Assembly (NCBI RefSeq): GCF_001277295.1
Contig: NZ_CP011456.1
Span: 3,174,001 to 3,238,000 of the forward strand
Direction of reading: 5' to 3'
Source of the DNA: Anabaena sp. WA102
GTDB lineage: Bacteria > Cyanobacteriota > Cyanobacteriia > Cyanobacteriales > Nostocaceae
Length of the DNA: 64,000 nucleotides
Shown: piece after piece, positions 8,448-16,759 of the stretch
How the letters are laid out: every line of letters starts with the position of its first letter
How positions within the stretch are numbered: the stretch's first letter is position 1
Notes under the pieces: model-generated
Told to the model about the DNA's origin: nothing
What the model saw: the letters and a program-made list of their open reading frames with translations, nothing else
Database searches by the model: none
Position numbers and translations under genes: made by a program

Positions 8448-8921
8448 TTAAGCATCTTGCGGATTAAGACGACTCATTTGCCATGTGGTGTATGTACCTA
8501 TAGGACTCCAAATTAAATAAGGTAATAATAGTAATGCTGCCCAAAGCGATACAGATAAGACTGCAAGGGTGATTAATATACAAATTAGTAGACCTGTACC
8601 ACCAATGATTGTACCAGCGATAAGACTGCGAAGACGGATCATTATGGGGCTATAGGCTATGGTAAATATCTCTAGAAGTAGGTACAAACCCATCATTAAG
8701 CGAGTTATATCGGTATTTGGGCTGTGTTCCCAAATAATATAAGCTGACCAAGCACCACAGATAAAAATTATAGTCCAAATCAGAGGAATTGCTGATTCAA
8801 AGGTTAACCATTTAGGTCTTTGTAAATGCCGAAACCATTGACTCTGGTTGGGTGTAATCCAGTTACCAGCGAAGCCTACGAAGAATGCTATAGTGCCAAT
8901 AATCATCCAAGATTTAATCAT
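8448..8921 (-). CDS. tspO: TspO/MBR family membrane protein
   Basis: 157 residues from the ATG complementary to 8919-8921, chosen because it gives the normal family length and the usual MIKSWMIIG membrane start. An upstream ATG at 9053 would add 44 residues without family resemblance. Five membrane segments are predicted, with the family segment WFRHLQRPKWLTF near residue 30 and WTIIFICGAWSAYIIWE. TspO proteins bind tetrapyrroles and act in stress-related porphyrin handling; bacterial members are membrane dimers. The gene is divergent from the glycosyltransferase gene. Confidence 0.88.
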   Translation of the reverse strand: MIKSWMIIGTIAFFVGFAGNWITPNQSQWFRHLQRPKWLTFESAIPLIWTIIFICGAWSAYIIWEHSPNTDITRLMMGLYLLLEIFTIAYSPIMIRLRSLIAGTIIGGTGLLICILITLAVLSVSLWAALLLLPYLIWSPIGTYTTWQMSRLNPQDA

Positions 8922-9076
8922 AATTGCTTTGGTGCTGACTTTGGTGAAAGTCTGACGCAATAATATTACATTAATAAGGTATTTTAAACATAGATCCAAA
9001 TCTACTACAGTGATCTGTATTGAATTATGGGGCAGTTTTCTGGTATATATCATAAAAATAACCAGAAAATACGATT

Positions 9077-10351
9077 ATGACTCATTATGGCTTAATGTGT
9101 CCTGCATCTACCGGACACTGGAACACAATACTACCTTTGGGAAAAGAATTACAACAGCGTGGACATCGTGTTACCTTAATTGGTATTCCTGATGCCCAAC
9201 CCAAGGCACAAGCAGCCGGTTTAGAATTTCGAGTTATTGGTGAATCGGAATGTCCCCTGGGTTCAACGGAAGCATCTATGGCTAAGTTAGGAGAGTTAAG
9301 CGGACAAGAAGCACTAAAATATACTGTTACTCTGTTTAGAGATATTACTAATATTACGCTCAGGGATGCCCCAACAGCTATTAAAGACGCAGGTATAGAA
9401 GCACTATTAATAGATCAAACTATGTCACAAGGAGGGACTATTGCAGATGTTTCTGGTCTTCCCTTTATTACTATTTGTAGTGCTGTAGTTTTAAATCGAG
9501 AGCCAAGTGTTCCCCCTTTCATGACAAATTGGTCTTATAGCCCAGCTTGGTGGGCAAAACTGCGTAACAAATTAGGTTATAAATTATTAAATCGGGCTAC
9601 TCAACCTATCACAGAACTAATAGAAAGCTATCGTCGAGAGAAAAATTTACCTGCATACTCTAGCCCAAATCAACGCTATTCTCAATTAGCTCAAATCAGT
9701 CAACAACCTGCGGAATTAGAATTTCCTCGGCAAAATTTACCTGATTGGTTTCATTTTACAGGACCATATCATAGTGCAACTGGTAGGGAAGTTGCTGATT
9801 TCCCTTTTGATAAATTAACAGGACAACCTTTAATTTATGCTTCAATGGGAACTTTACAAAATCGGTTATTACCAGTTTTCCAAAAAATTGCCGCAGCTTG
9901 TGAAGAGTTGGATGCACAATTAGTAATTTCTTTAGGTGGTTCGGCTAATCCTGAAGTTCTCCAAGGAATAGTAGGGAATCCTTTAGTAGTTCGTTATGCA
10001 CCGCAATTACAATTATTAGAAAAAGCAGACTTAACTATTACTCATGCAGGATTAAATACTACATTGGAATGTTTAACAAATGCTGTACCAATGGTAGCTA
10101 TTCCTGTTGCTAATGATCAACCAGGAGTAGCTTCTCGTATAGTTTGGTCAGGATGTGGGGAAGCTATTCCTGTGAAAAAAGTTAATGTTGATAATTTACG
10201 GACTGCTATTAAAAAAGTATTGACAGAAGATAGTTATAGAAAAAATGCTTTGCGGTTACGAGCAGCAATTAAAAAAGCAGGGGGAACAAAGCGAGCAATT
10301 GATATTGTGGAACAGGCTGTATCTACTGGTAAGCCTGTTTTAAATCAATAA
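9077..10351 (+). CDS. UDP-sugar glycosyltransferase, MGT family
   Basis: 424 residues, GT-B fold of the GT1 type. The N-terminal acceptor domain starts PASTGHWNTILPLGKELQQR. The C-terminal donor domain has YASMGTLQN, then VRYAPQLQLLEKADLTITHA and GLNTTLECL followed by PMVAIPVANDQPGVA. This is the nucleotide-sugar binding signature of UDP-glucosyl/glucuronosyl transferases such as macrolide glycosyltransferases and CrtX. The substrate is not decidable; carotenoid or lipid glycosylation is plausible in a cyanobacterium. The next gene encodes a methyltransferase on the same strand. Confidence 0.88.
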   Translation: MTHYGLMCPASTGHWNTILPLGKELQQRGHRVTLIGIPDAQPKAQAAGLEFRVIGESECPLGSTEASMAKLGELSGQEALKYTVTLFRDITNITLRDAPTAIKDAGIEALLIDQTMSQGGTIADVSGLPFITICSAVVLNREPSVPPFMTNWSYSPAWWAKLRNKLGYKLLNRATQPITELIESYRREKNLPAYSSPNQRYSQLAQISQQPAELEFPRQNLPDWFHFTGPYHSATGREVADFPFDKLTGQPLIYASMGTLQNRLLPVFQKIAAACEELDAQLVISLGGSANPEVLQGIVGNPLVVRYAPQLQLLEKADLTITHAGLNTTLECLTNAVPMVAIPVANDQPGVASRIVWSGCGEAIPVKKVNVDNLRTAIKKVLTEDSYRKNALRLRAAIKKAGGTKRAIDIVEQAVSTGKPVLNQ

Positions 10352-10459
10352 AACTGACTCAAGCAATAGAATAAATAGTGTGAACTATTCCTTTAGATAA
10401 AAACGCGATTTGCAAGCAAGAAATTGATTTTTTTTACAAAATACAGGAAGCAAAAGATT

Positions 10460-11206
10460 ATGAAAAAGATGATTCTACCCAACAATCTAGATTTATTCTA
10501 TCTTAGTAAAGCAGAAACAGAATTTATATATAAAGAAATTTTTATTGAAAAAGAATATTTAAAACATGGTATAACTATAAATGATAAAGACTGCATTTTT
10601 GATGTTGGTGCTAACATTGGATTATTTTCTATATTTTTGAGTACATTGCAAAAGCAATTTAACATATTTGCTTTTGAACCAGTAAAGCCAATATTTGAGG
10701 TTCTAAAAGCTAATGTTAACCTTCATTCTGTTCCTAATATATCTCTATACAATCATGGGTTAGGCACTGAAAATATTTCTGCAAAGACATTTACTTTTTA
10801 CCCAAATATGGCTGGTAATTCAACAAGCAAACCTTGGGAAAAAGTAAATCAAAGAGCAGTTATGAATACGGCTCTAAATCAAGATATAGTTGATTGTTTT
10901 TTTCAGAGTCAGGAAGTAAAATGCGAAATAAAAACATTATCTTCTGTAATTAATTCATTAGCCATTAAAACTATACATTTATTAAAAATAGATGTAGAAG
11001 GAGAAGAATATGAAGTTTTAAATGGCATTAATCAAAGTGATTGGAACAAAATTCAACAAATTGTTCTGGAAGTGCAAGATACAGAAGGAAGAATAAGTAA
11101 AATACAAACTCTTCTTGAAAATCAAGGTTTTAGGATTATAATAGATCCCAATAATATGATCCCGTCTACACTCAAGATGTTCAATATGTATGCTATTCGA
11201 GCTTGA
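10460..11206 (+). CDS. FkbM family methyltransferase
   Basis: 248 residues from the ATG at 10460, preferred over an upstream start at 10424 because AGGAAG at 10445-10450 is well placed before it. The SAM-binding motif is CIFDVGANIGLFSIFLS, and the later LLKIDVEGEEYEVLNG motif is characteristic of FkbM methyltransferases, which O-methylate sugars and other hydroxyl groups. Base composition is clearly AT-richer than its neighbours, which suggests transfer. It may act with the preceding glycosyltransferase, by position only. A family A miniature element lies 70 bases downstream. Confidence 0.85.
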   Translation: MKKMILPNNLDLFYLSKAETEFIYKEIFIEKEYLKHGITINDKDCIFDVGANIGLFSIFLSTLQKQFNIFAFEPVKPIFEVLKANVNLHSVPNISLYNHGLGTENISAKTFTFYPNMAGNSTSKPWEKVNQRAVMNTALNQDIVDCFFQSQEVKCEIKTLSSVINSLAIKTIHLLKIDVEGEEYEVLNGINQSDWNKIQQIVLEVQDTEGRISKIQTLLENQGFRIIIDPNNMIPSTLKMFNMYAIRA

Positions 11207-11276
11207 GGAAGAATTAGCTAATATCCACCGATAGGAATACAAAAATCAGATATTATTCCTATCGGTAAAACTCTAC

Positions 11277-11399
11277 TAAGTAGGTGAACAAAATAAAACC
11301 AAACTGTGTAAAGAAACGTAAAATCGCTGAAAACTTCTTTACTCTTGCCTCTTGCCTCTTGCCTTGCTATAACGATAATTTTCAACGCCAACCTACTTA
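11277..11399. mobile_element. Family A miniature inverted-repeat element, copy 1
   Basis: The ends are TAAGTAGGT (11277-11285) and ACCTACTTA (11391-11399), extendable to an 11-base perfect inverted repeat (ACTAAGTAGGT/ACCTACTTAGT). The interior carries AACCAAACTGTGTAAAGAAA and a TTGCCTC tandem. Other copies are at 12512-12641 (inverted), 21779-21908, 25707-25843, 33008-33195, 35720-35849 and 38927-39057. There is no coding capacity, so it is a non-autonomous element. Confidence 0.85.
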
Positions 11400-11410
11400 G
11401 TCGCTAACCA

Positions 11411-12505
11411 TTATCGTCCCGTTAATAGTGCTTTGGTTGCGGATTCCCCTAAAACTTTGACTTGACGATTTAATTGGAAATTTAACAAAGCTACAACTGT
11501 TATCTCTGCTAAAAGTGCCAGAAAAATTGTTGTCGTCTGAGTGTATTCTATCGCTGCCCAAGGACAGGTGGAGAATAACCACAAAATAGGATGTTTTGAA
11601 GGACTAATACCCAAAATGGCAAGAACAATTGATGGTAAAAACATCGCTACACCAATAGTTAGCACTGTCCATACATAACGCTTGGGATTTTTCATGAGTA
11701 GCATCAATTGAGCAATTGTGGCATACATCAACATCAATGTGAAAGCTAAAATCATAGCTAATATGACTTTGTTCTTATCAACACTACCATTATAAAAATT
11801 AGTAGGTGAGAACAGAATCCAGATTATTATTGGTATGGTGGCAATTGATAGATTAATTGCTATGGCAACAATAGCTGGGCTTTTTTCACCAAATACTAAA
11901 TCTTTTAATACAGATTTATCTCGATGATTTTGGTGTCTATATCTTGCCCAATCTTGGATAGTTTGCCTCTGAGGTGAAAGCACAATAGTTAAAATTAGAA
12001 CTAAGGCAAAATTGAGTAAAGCCATGAGGATGATGATCCCCATATCTGATTTGTTATCAACTGCACCTATAGTCAATCCCAAAAACATTACCTGAGTAAA
12101 GGCTATAAATAAATAACTTTGTTTTTTACTCAATATTGTGCTATCTGTATTCCGAAAGCAGCGTTTCATTGCTTGCCAAATACCGTAGGAACAAATTCCG
12201 TAATTCACTAAATGAAAGCCGACTAAGGTAAGGAAATTTTTTCCTATTGGTAAGTAGAAAAATTGTAATTGGCTTATTGATGAATCTTTATAGGAACGAA
12301 ACAGATTAGGAAATAGATAATTGGTGACTCGGAGATAGTAGTTTTCGTCAGGAAATTCTCGGAATTGAAATATGAAAACTATGAGTTGTAGTAGTAAGGA
12401 AGAACCCATAGATATGATCAGATTAAAAGGTTTGAATCTGCCTTTTAGTTCTCGAAATAACTGGGGATTTAATTCTCCAATTCTGTCTATGAAATTTAGT
12501 AACAT
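11411..12505 (-). CDS. Membrane protein, probable ABC-2 type permease subunit
   Basis: 364 residues with about eight hydrophobic segments (for example 27-47, 151-166, 171-195 and 215-232). It starts MLLNFIDRIGELNPQLFREL, as do cyanobacterial ABC-2 permeases that pair with CcmA-type ATPases. It follows an ABC ATPase gene on the same strand, so the two probably form one exporter; the substrate is unknown. Inverted copies of the family A element lie immediately on both sides (11277-11399 and 12512-12641), the upstream one between the two transporter genes. Confidence 0.7.
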   Translation of the reverse strand: MLLNFIDRIGELNPQLFRELKGRFKPFNLIISMGSSLLLQLIVFIFQFREFPDENYYLRVTNYLFPNLFRSYKDSSISQLQFFYLPIGKNFLTLVGFHLVNYGICSYGIWQAMKRCFRNTDSTILSKKQSYLFIAFTQVMFLGLTIGAVDNKSDMGIIILMALLNFALVLILTIVLSPQRQTIQDWARYRHQNHRDKSVLKDLVFGEKSPAIVAIAINLSIATIPIIIWILFSPTNFYNGSVDKNKVILAMILAFTLMLMYATIAQLMLLMKNPKRYVWTVLTIGVAMFLPSIVLAILGISPSKHPILWLFSTCPWAAIEYTQTTTIFLALLAEITVVALLNFQLNRQVKVLGESATKALLTGR

Positions 12506-12511
12506 CGTTAA

Positions 12512-12641
12512 TAAGTAGGTTGGCGTTGAAAATTGTCGTTATGGCAAGGCAAAAGGCAAGAGGCAAGAGGCAAGAGTGAAGAGGGTTTGGGCGATTTTAC
12601 GTTTCTTTACACAGTTTGGTTTTATTGTGTTCACCTACTTA
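12512..12641. mobile_element. Family A miniature inverted-repeat element, copy 2 (inverted)
   Basis: TAAGTAGGT (12512-12520) and ACCTACTTA (12633-12641) bound a copy inverted relative to copy 1. It starts six bases before the permease start codon and separates it from the ABC ATPase gene, so any operon transcript must cross it. Confidence 0.85.
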
Positions 12642-12766
12642 CCTCTAAAAGTTGATAAGTTTTATTTGGGAACAATTTTTAAGTTTGTGCAGAAAATAAA
12701 TCCAAAATCTAAAATCCAAAATTATCTATGATGCTTGTTTATGACCTAATTTGAGGAAAATAGTTT

Positions 12767-13690
12767 CTAGGTCTTCTTGGGTACAATGAAGGGAATTCCT
12801 GCACTGATAAGCGATCGCAATAAATCAGCGGAATCTTCTGGTTTACCGGAAAAATTTACTCGCACACTATTTTGACTAAGTATTAATTCCCATTCTTCCA
12901 CTAAGGGATGATTTTTTAATTCACTCACTAATATATCTATATTGCCCAAGGTAGAGATAAAAATCTGCTGTCGGGAAAGACGTTGATAGAGATGTTTGAG
13001 TGAAGAACTTTCCACTAAAAAACCTAATTCCATAATTCCTACGGATGTACATAACTCTGCTAAGTCGCTAAGTACATGAGAAGAAATTAAAATTGTCATG
13101 CCGGCTTCTTGCAAAGCCTTAATAATTTCCCGAAACTGCATCCGCGCAATAGGATCAAGTCCCGAAACAGGTTCATCTAAAAGTAGTAAAATTGGTTCAT
13201 GAATAATGGTGCGGGCTAAACTTAAACGCTGTTTCATCCCCCGTGAGAGGGTAGAAATCATACTATGTCGTTTATTACCCAGTTGAATCAGTTCTAAAAC
13301 TTCGTGCAGACGTTGGGTACGGCGCTTTCCTTGTAAGAGATACAATCGAGCAAAATAATCTAAATAGTCCCAAACTGTCAAATCTTCATACAGTGGGTAG
13401 TCATCAGGTAAATAACCAAGACGACGTTTAAGTTTTAGGTTGTTTTGATCTTGCAGGAGGCGATAGTCCGAAGGACCCGCTACGCGATCGCCATTAATAT
13501 AAATCTCACCCGTAGTTGGTTCTTCAGCAGTGGCTAACATCCGAATTAGGGTGGTTTTACCTGCACCATTAGGACCAATTAATCCGTAAACTTCACCCGT
13601 ATGGATTTCTAAGTCAACATCATTTACAGCAATATGTCTTTCAAATTGCTTAGTGAGTCCAGTGGTGCGAATTGCTATTTCTTTTACCAT
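12767..13690 (-). CDS. ABC transporter ATP-binding protein, frameshifted 3' end
   Basis: 307 residues from the ATG complementary to 13688-13690, which matches family starts better than one at 13741. Walker A is LIGPNGAGKTTLIRM, the signature is LSRGMKQRLSLARTI, Walker B is ILLLLDEPVSG and the switch is ILISSHVL, all typical of CcmA-type ATPases. The annotated frame ends GIPFIVPKKT. In the neighbouring frame the DNA continues as HCTQEDLETIFLKLGH to a stop at 12726-12728, which is the normal family C terminus, so a one-base deletion near 12790 is likely. A short palindromic repeat at 13460-13491 is inserted in frame (VAGPSDYR). Partner: the downstream permease. Confidence 0.85.
   Translation of the reverse strand: MVKEIAIRTTGLTKQFERHIAVNDVDLEIHTGEVYGLIGPNGAGKTTLIRMLATAEEPTTGEIYINGDRVAGPSDYRLLQDQNNLKLKRRLGYLPDDYPLYEDLTVWDYLDYFARLYLLQGKRRTQRLHEVLELIQLGNKRHSMISTLSRGMKQRLSLARTIIHEPILLLLDEPVSGLDPIARMQFREIIKALQEAGMTILISSHVLSDLAELCTSVGIMELGFLVESSSLKHLYQRLSRQQIFISTLGNIDILVSELKNHPLVEEWELILSQNSVRVNFSGKPEDSADLLRSLISAGIPFIVPKKT
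13460..13491. repeat. Short palindromic repeat inserted in the ABC ATPase gene
   Basis: CGATAGTCCGAAGGACCCGC followed by TACGCGATCGCC is a small palindromic repeat of the type seen in comEC at 6061-6092. It adds about ten residues in a surface region between the Walker A strand and the Q-loop and preserves the frame. Confidence 0.65.
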
Positions 13691-13801
13691 CGCGGCTGGG
13701 TGTGGCTTGTGTGCAATAGTTAACTTAACTCGGTTATACAATAGTATTTACTTCCGTTTCGGAAATGGAAACGAAATAATTTAAAATTTAAATAAAACTA
13801 T

Positions 13802-13836
13802 TAATTTATCTGCGTTTATCTGCGTTTATCTGCGGT
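13802..13836. repeat. TATCTGCGTTT tandem repeat
   Basis: Three copies of the TATCTGCGTTT-type unit, in the spacer between the divergent ABC ATPase gene and ycf3. Confidence 0.75.
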
Positions 13837-13940
13837 CAATAATTCTGAAAATCTTACTTCATATTAATTGGGATAACTCAAACCTCCAAAAATTAGTTAA
13901 ATTAGCGGTATGCTGCAATTAAGCAACCATAGAGACAAAT

Positions 13941-14462
13941 ATGCCAAGAACACAGAAAAACGATAACTTTGTTGACAAATCCTTTACAGTAATGGCAGAT
14001 ATCATTCTCAAGATATTGCCAACCAACAAAAAGGCGAAAGAAGCCTTTGTTTATTATCGAGATGGAATGTCCGCACAGGCAGAAGGTGAATATGCCGAAG
14101 CACTAGACTACTATACAGAAGCCTTAGAAATGGAGGAAGACTCTAATGATCGGAGTTATATCCTTTATAACATGGGTTTAATTTATGCCAGTAACGGCGA
14201 TCATAATAAGGCTTTAGAGTATTATCATCAGGCCATTGAATTAAATCCACAATTACCCCAAGCCTTGAATAATATTGCCGTGATTTATCATTTTCAAGGT
14301 GAGAGAGCTAAGGAAGCAGGGGATAATGACGGTGGTGAAGCATTACTTGATCAAGCAGCGGATTATTGGATTAGAGCGATTCGTATGGCTCCCAATAACT
14401 ATATTGAAGCTCAGAACTGGATAAAAACCACCGGGCGATCGCAAATTGACGTATTCTTTTAA
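13941..14462 (+). CDS. ycf3: Photosystem I assembly protein Ycf3
   Basis: 173 residues, normal for the family. The start MPRTQKNDNFVDKSFTVMAD and three tetratricopeptide repeats (for example YILYNMGLIYASNGDHNKAL and LPQALNNIAVIYHFQGERA) are diagnostic. Ycf3 is a peripheral thylakoid chaperone that assembles the PsaA/PsaB core of photosystem I. A HIP1 octamer is near the 3' end. Confidence 0.96.
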   Translation: MPRTQKNDNFVDKSFTVMADIILKILPTNKKAKEAFVYYRDGMSAQAEGEYAEALDYYTEALEMEEDSNDRSYILYNMGLIYASNGDHNKALEYYHQAIELNPQLPQALNNIAVIYHFQGERAKEAGDNDGGEALLDQAADYWIRAIRMAPNNYIEAQNWIKTTGRSQIDVFF

Positions 14463-14551
14463 CTTAGTCATTAGTCATTAGTCGGTTGTAAAAGTTTGCC
14501 TAACAACTGACAACTGACAACTGACAACTAACAACTGACAATTAACAAATT
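14463..14551. repeat. Heptamer-type tandem repeats between ycf3 and gatC
   Basis: Two copies of TTAGTCA precede about six imperfect copies of CAACTGA at 14500-14545. No promoter or terminator is evident in it. Confidence 0.75.
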
Positions 14552-14842
14552 ATGATTGATAGTGAACAAGTTCGTAAAGTCGCTAATCTCGCTCGTTTAG
14601 AATTAACAGCAGACGAAGAGGCACAATTTACCACTCAACTGGGTGGTATTCTAGACTATATAGAACAACTAAATCAACTGGATGTCACTAATGTAGCCCC
14701 GACAACCAGAGCTATTGATGTTAGCAACGTCACCAGAGAAGATATTCTCCAACCCTATCCCGAACGAGAAGCAATCCTCAACAGTGCGCCTCAACAGGAA
14801 GGAGATTTTTTCCGAGTTCCCAAAATTCTTAATGCTGATTAG
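14552..14842 (+). CDS. gatC: Asp/Glu-tRNA amidotransferase subunit GatC
   Basis: 96 residues, a standard length. The start MIDSEQVRKVANLARLELTA and the segment DYIEQLNQLDVTNVAPTTRA are diagnostic. GatC stabilises the GatA amidase with GatB in the complex that converts Glu-tRNA(Gln), and in many bacteria Asp-tRNA(Asn), to the correct aminoacyl-tRNA. GatA and GatB are not in the window, as is usual in cyanobacteria where these genes are scattered. Confidence 0.96.
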   Translation: MIDSEQVRKVANLARLELTADEEAQFTTQLGGILDYIEQLNQLDVTNVAPTTRAIDVSNVTREDILQPYPEREAILNSAPQQEGDFFRVPKILNAD

Positions 14843-15106
14843 GTGAATACAAAAGAGTAGAGACGCTCCGAGGAACGTCTCTACATCCCCGTAGGGACAG
14901 GGGATTAGGGGATTAGGTTTTTGGGTATGCTCTAAATATAGCAGATGATTTTTTATTTGCCAAGTAGTTGAGAATTATTTTTCTATTACTATTATTAAAA
15001 AACATTATTTTATACCCAAATTTTCAATTGTCACATGGGCAAAGCTCTATTTCTCCTCAAAAACCATCATCTTTTATATTATTTCCTAGTCTAACGAAGT
15101 ACAAAT

Positions 15107-15871
15107 TTATCTGCGTTTATCTGCGTTTATCTGCGTTTTGACCATTATATCGGTGTTCATTAATTTATCCCAAAACCGAAAATAAAGACCATAGTTACAA
15201 TTAAACTTGTGATGATGAATAGTATGGTGCGTTGGTGTAATCCAATGTTTACCCCAAAAACCACGTATCCATGAATATGGATAAACTTCATAACCCGTAT
15301 GATTGACAACACCAAATATCGTCATTAACGTTAGTAATAATCCCACCATACTAATATGAATGGGAATAATAAAAACCATCAGAGGAATGATAATTGCCTG
15401 AATAATACTCTCAACAGGATCAAAAGAAAAAGAAGTCCAAGGTGTAGGGTTGATAGATTCGTGATGGACTTGATGAAAGCGGCGATATATACTAGGAATA
15501 TGCAACCAGCGATGAGTCCAATAAAAATAAGTGTCGTGGAGAATCAAATATATAAATAGGCTCAAAGGTAAATAAACCCAACCATAATCCATAAAATTTA
15601 AGTAAACCTTGGTATATCCCAAGTTGATCATTTCGATCATAAAAGCACTTGGTAATGCAAAAATAAAGCAGGAAAAAAGAGACCATTTGATTTCACTCTT
15701 CATTTTGCTTTTGCGTTGGTGCATATCATGAAGACGACGAACCTCCCAAGACGGGGGACGACGAACCCAAAGCAACCAATAGAGAACCGAAGATACAGTT
15801 AGGTATCTTGTCGAAAGAACGAAAAACATAAACACGGTTAAAATACCAAATTGCTTCAGAGTAGGGAACAT
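15107..15871 (-). CDS. Sterol desaturase/fatty acid hydroxylase family protein
   Basis: 254 residues with four to five membrane segments. The di-iron histidine clusters are present: HDTYFYWTHRWLH (112-124), HQVHHE (133-138), HTGYE (191-195) and HHTIHHHK (215-222). The family hydroxylates or desaturates lipids, sterols or carotenoids, and the substrate here is not evident. The last residues (TQINADKRR) and the stop codon are encoded by the TATCTGCGTTT tandem repeat at 15108-15138, so the original C terminus has been replaced or extended by repeat sequence. Confidence 0.87.
   Translation of the reverse strand: MFPTLKQFGILTVFMFFVLSTRYLTVSSVLYWLLWVRRPPSWEVRRLHDMHQRKSKMKSEIKWSLFSCFIFALPSAFMIEMINLGYTKVYLNFMDYGWVYLPLSLFIYLILHDTYFYWTHRWLHIPSIYRRFHQVHHESINPTPWTSFSFDPVESIIQAIIIPLMVFIIPIHISMVGLLLTLMTIFGVVNHTGYEVYPYSWIRGFWGKHWITPTHHTIHHHKFNCNYGLYFRFWDKLMNTDIMVKTQINADKRR
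15108..15138. repeat. TATCTGCGTTT tandem repeat at a gene end
   Basis: Three perfect copies of TATCTGCGTTT forming the 3' end of the hydroxylase gene. Confidence 0.8.
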
Positions 15872-16166
15872 AAAATTAGCTTTTATTGATACTAGATATT
15901 AGTGACGATATACAATTGAAATATTCAGGTAAGTGTAGAAATTTTCCAACGGTCAACAGATTTTGGATTTACGATTTTGGATTTTGGATTGACTCAACCC
16001 TAAAGTGTGCAGCTTGAGGACTTTAGATTGGCGTTAGCGAAGCGTACGCAGCGCAGCGAGTATTTTTGATTAATTCCGCCCTGAAGAGGCGGGGAATCTG
16101 TACCGAAAACTCCCAATGTGACATATTTAAGCTAAAATCCAAAATCTAAAATCTAAAATTTTTCGG
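15872..16166. other. Spacer without recognised gene
   Basis: AT-rich spacer with degenerate ATTTTGGATT-type repeats at 15960-15990 and 16135-16160, and a GGCGTTAGCGAAGCGTACGC small repeat near 16030. No conserved reading frame is seen. Confidence 0.6.
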
Positions 16167-16754
16167 TCAATTTTTGGTTGACACCCTTGCACCATTAGGA
16201 ATATCTAACTCAATAGTTGGACCTCTATCAAGAACTTCAATATCCCATTGTCCACGACTAGAGGATTCAAACGCAATATAACGCCCATCAGGACTAATAC
16301 TAGGATTTCTCACCCAACCACGATAAGTAGGGGTCAGAACTTGTGATTGTTGGGAAGCGCGATCGTAAAGTGCAACAACAGGTCTACCTTGATCACTGGT
16401 AATATAACAAATATAACGGCCTGTATAACTCAAACTAGGACTTTCTATAATTACTGACTGTCTGTTTAATCTTGGTGTAGGAATAAAACTTTGATTTTCT
16501 AAATCGTATAATAACAACTGCTGATAACGAGAACGATTGGAGACAAAAGCCAAAAAACGCCCATTACCACTGATAGCAGGTTGTTCTTCAGTATATCGGC
16601 TATTCAGAGAAGTAACTCCCAGGGGGATATTATCAGCACTGCAAGATATCAGCAAACTTGTCAAACCAAAAATTAGGCTCCAATAAATTGACTTTTGGAG
16701 CCAGAAGCTAGGTGTAAATGTTTTCACATTACTATTTTCCGTCGTCAACCCCAA
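16167..16754 (-). CDS. TolB-like beta-propeller lipoprotein
   Basis: 195 residues. A lipoprotein signal is visible: a hydrophobic stretch ending LISC with the cysteine at residue 38. Two to three WD40-like PD40 repeats follow (ISGNGRFLAFVSNRS, LSYTGRYICYITSDQ, ISPDGRYIAFESSSRGQWDI), as in TolB-related periplasmic proteins. It is shorter than TolB and probably forms only part of a propeller. The exact start is uncertain because of the N-terminal extension before the signal. It lies just after the ycf66 gene on the same strand, six bases away, so the two are probably co-transcribed. Confidence 0.8.
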   Translation of the reverse strand: MGLTTENSNVKTFTPSFWLQKSIYWSLIFGLTSLLISCSADNIPLGVTSLNSRYTEEQPAISGNGRFLAFVSNRSRYQQLLLYDLENQSFIPTPRLNRQSVIIESPSLSYTGRYICYITSDQGRPVVALYDRASQQSQVLTPTYRGWVRNPSISPDGRYIAFESSSRGQWDIEVLDRGPTIELDIPNGARVSTKN

Positions 16755-16759
16755 ACGTG

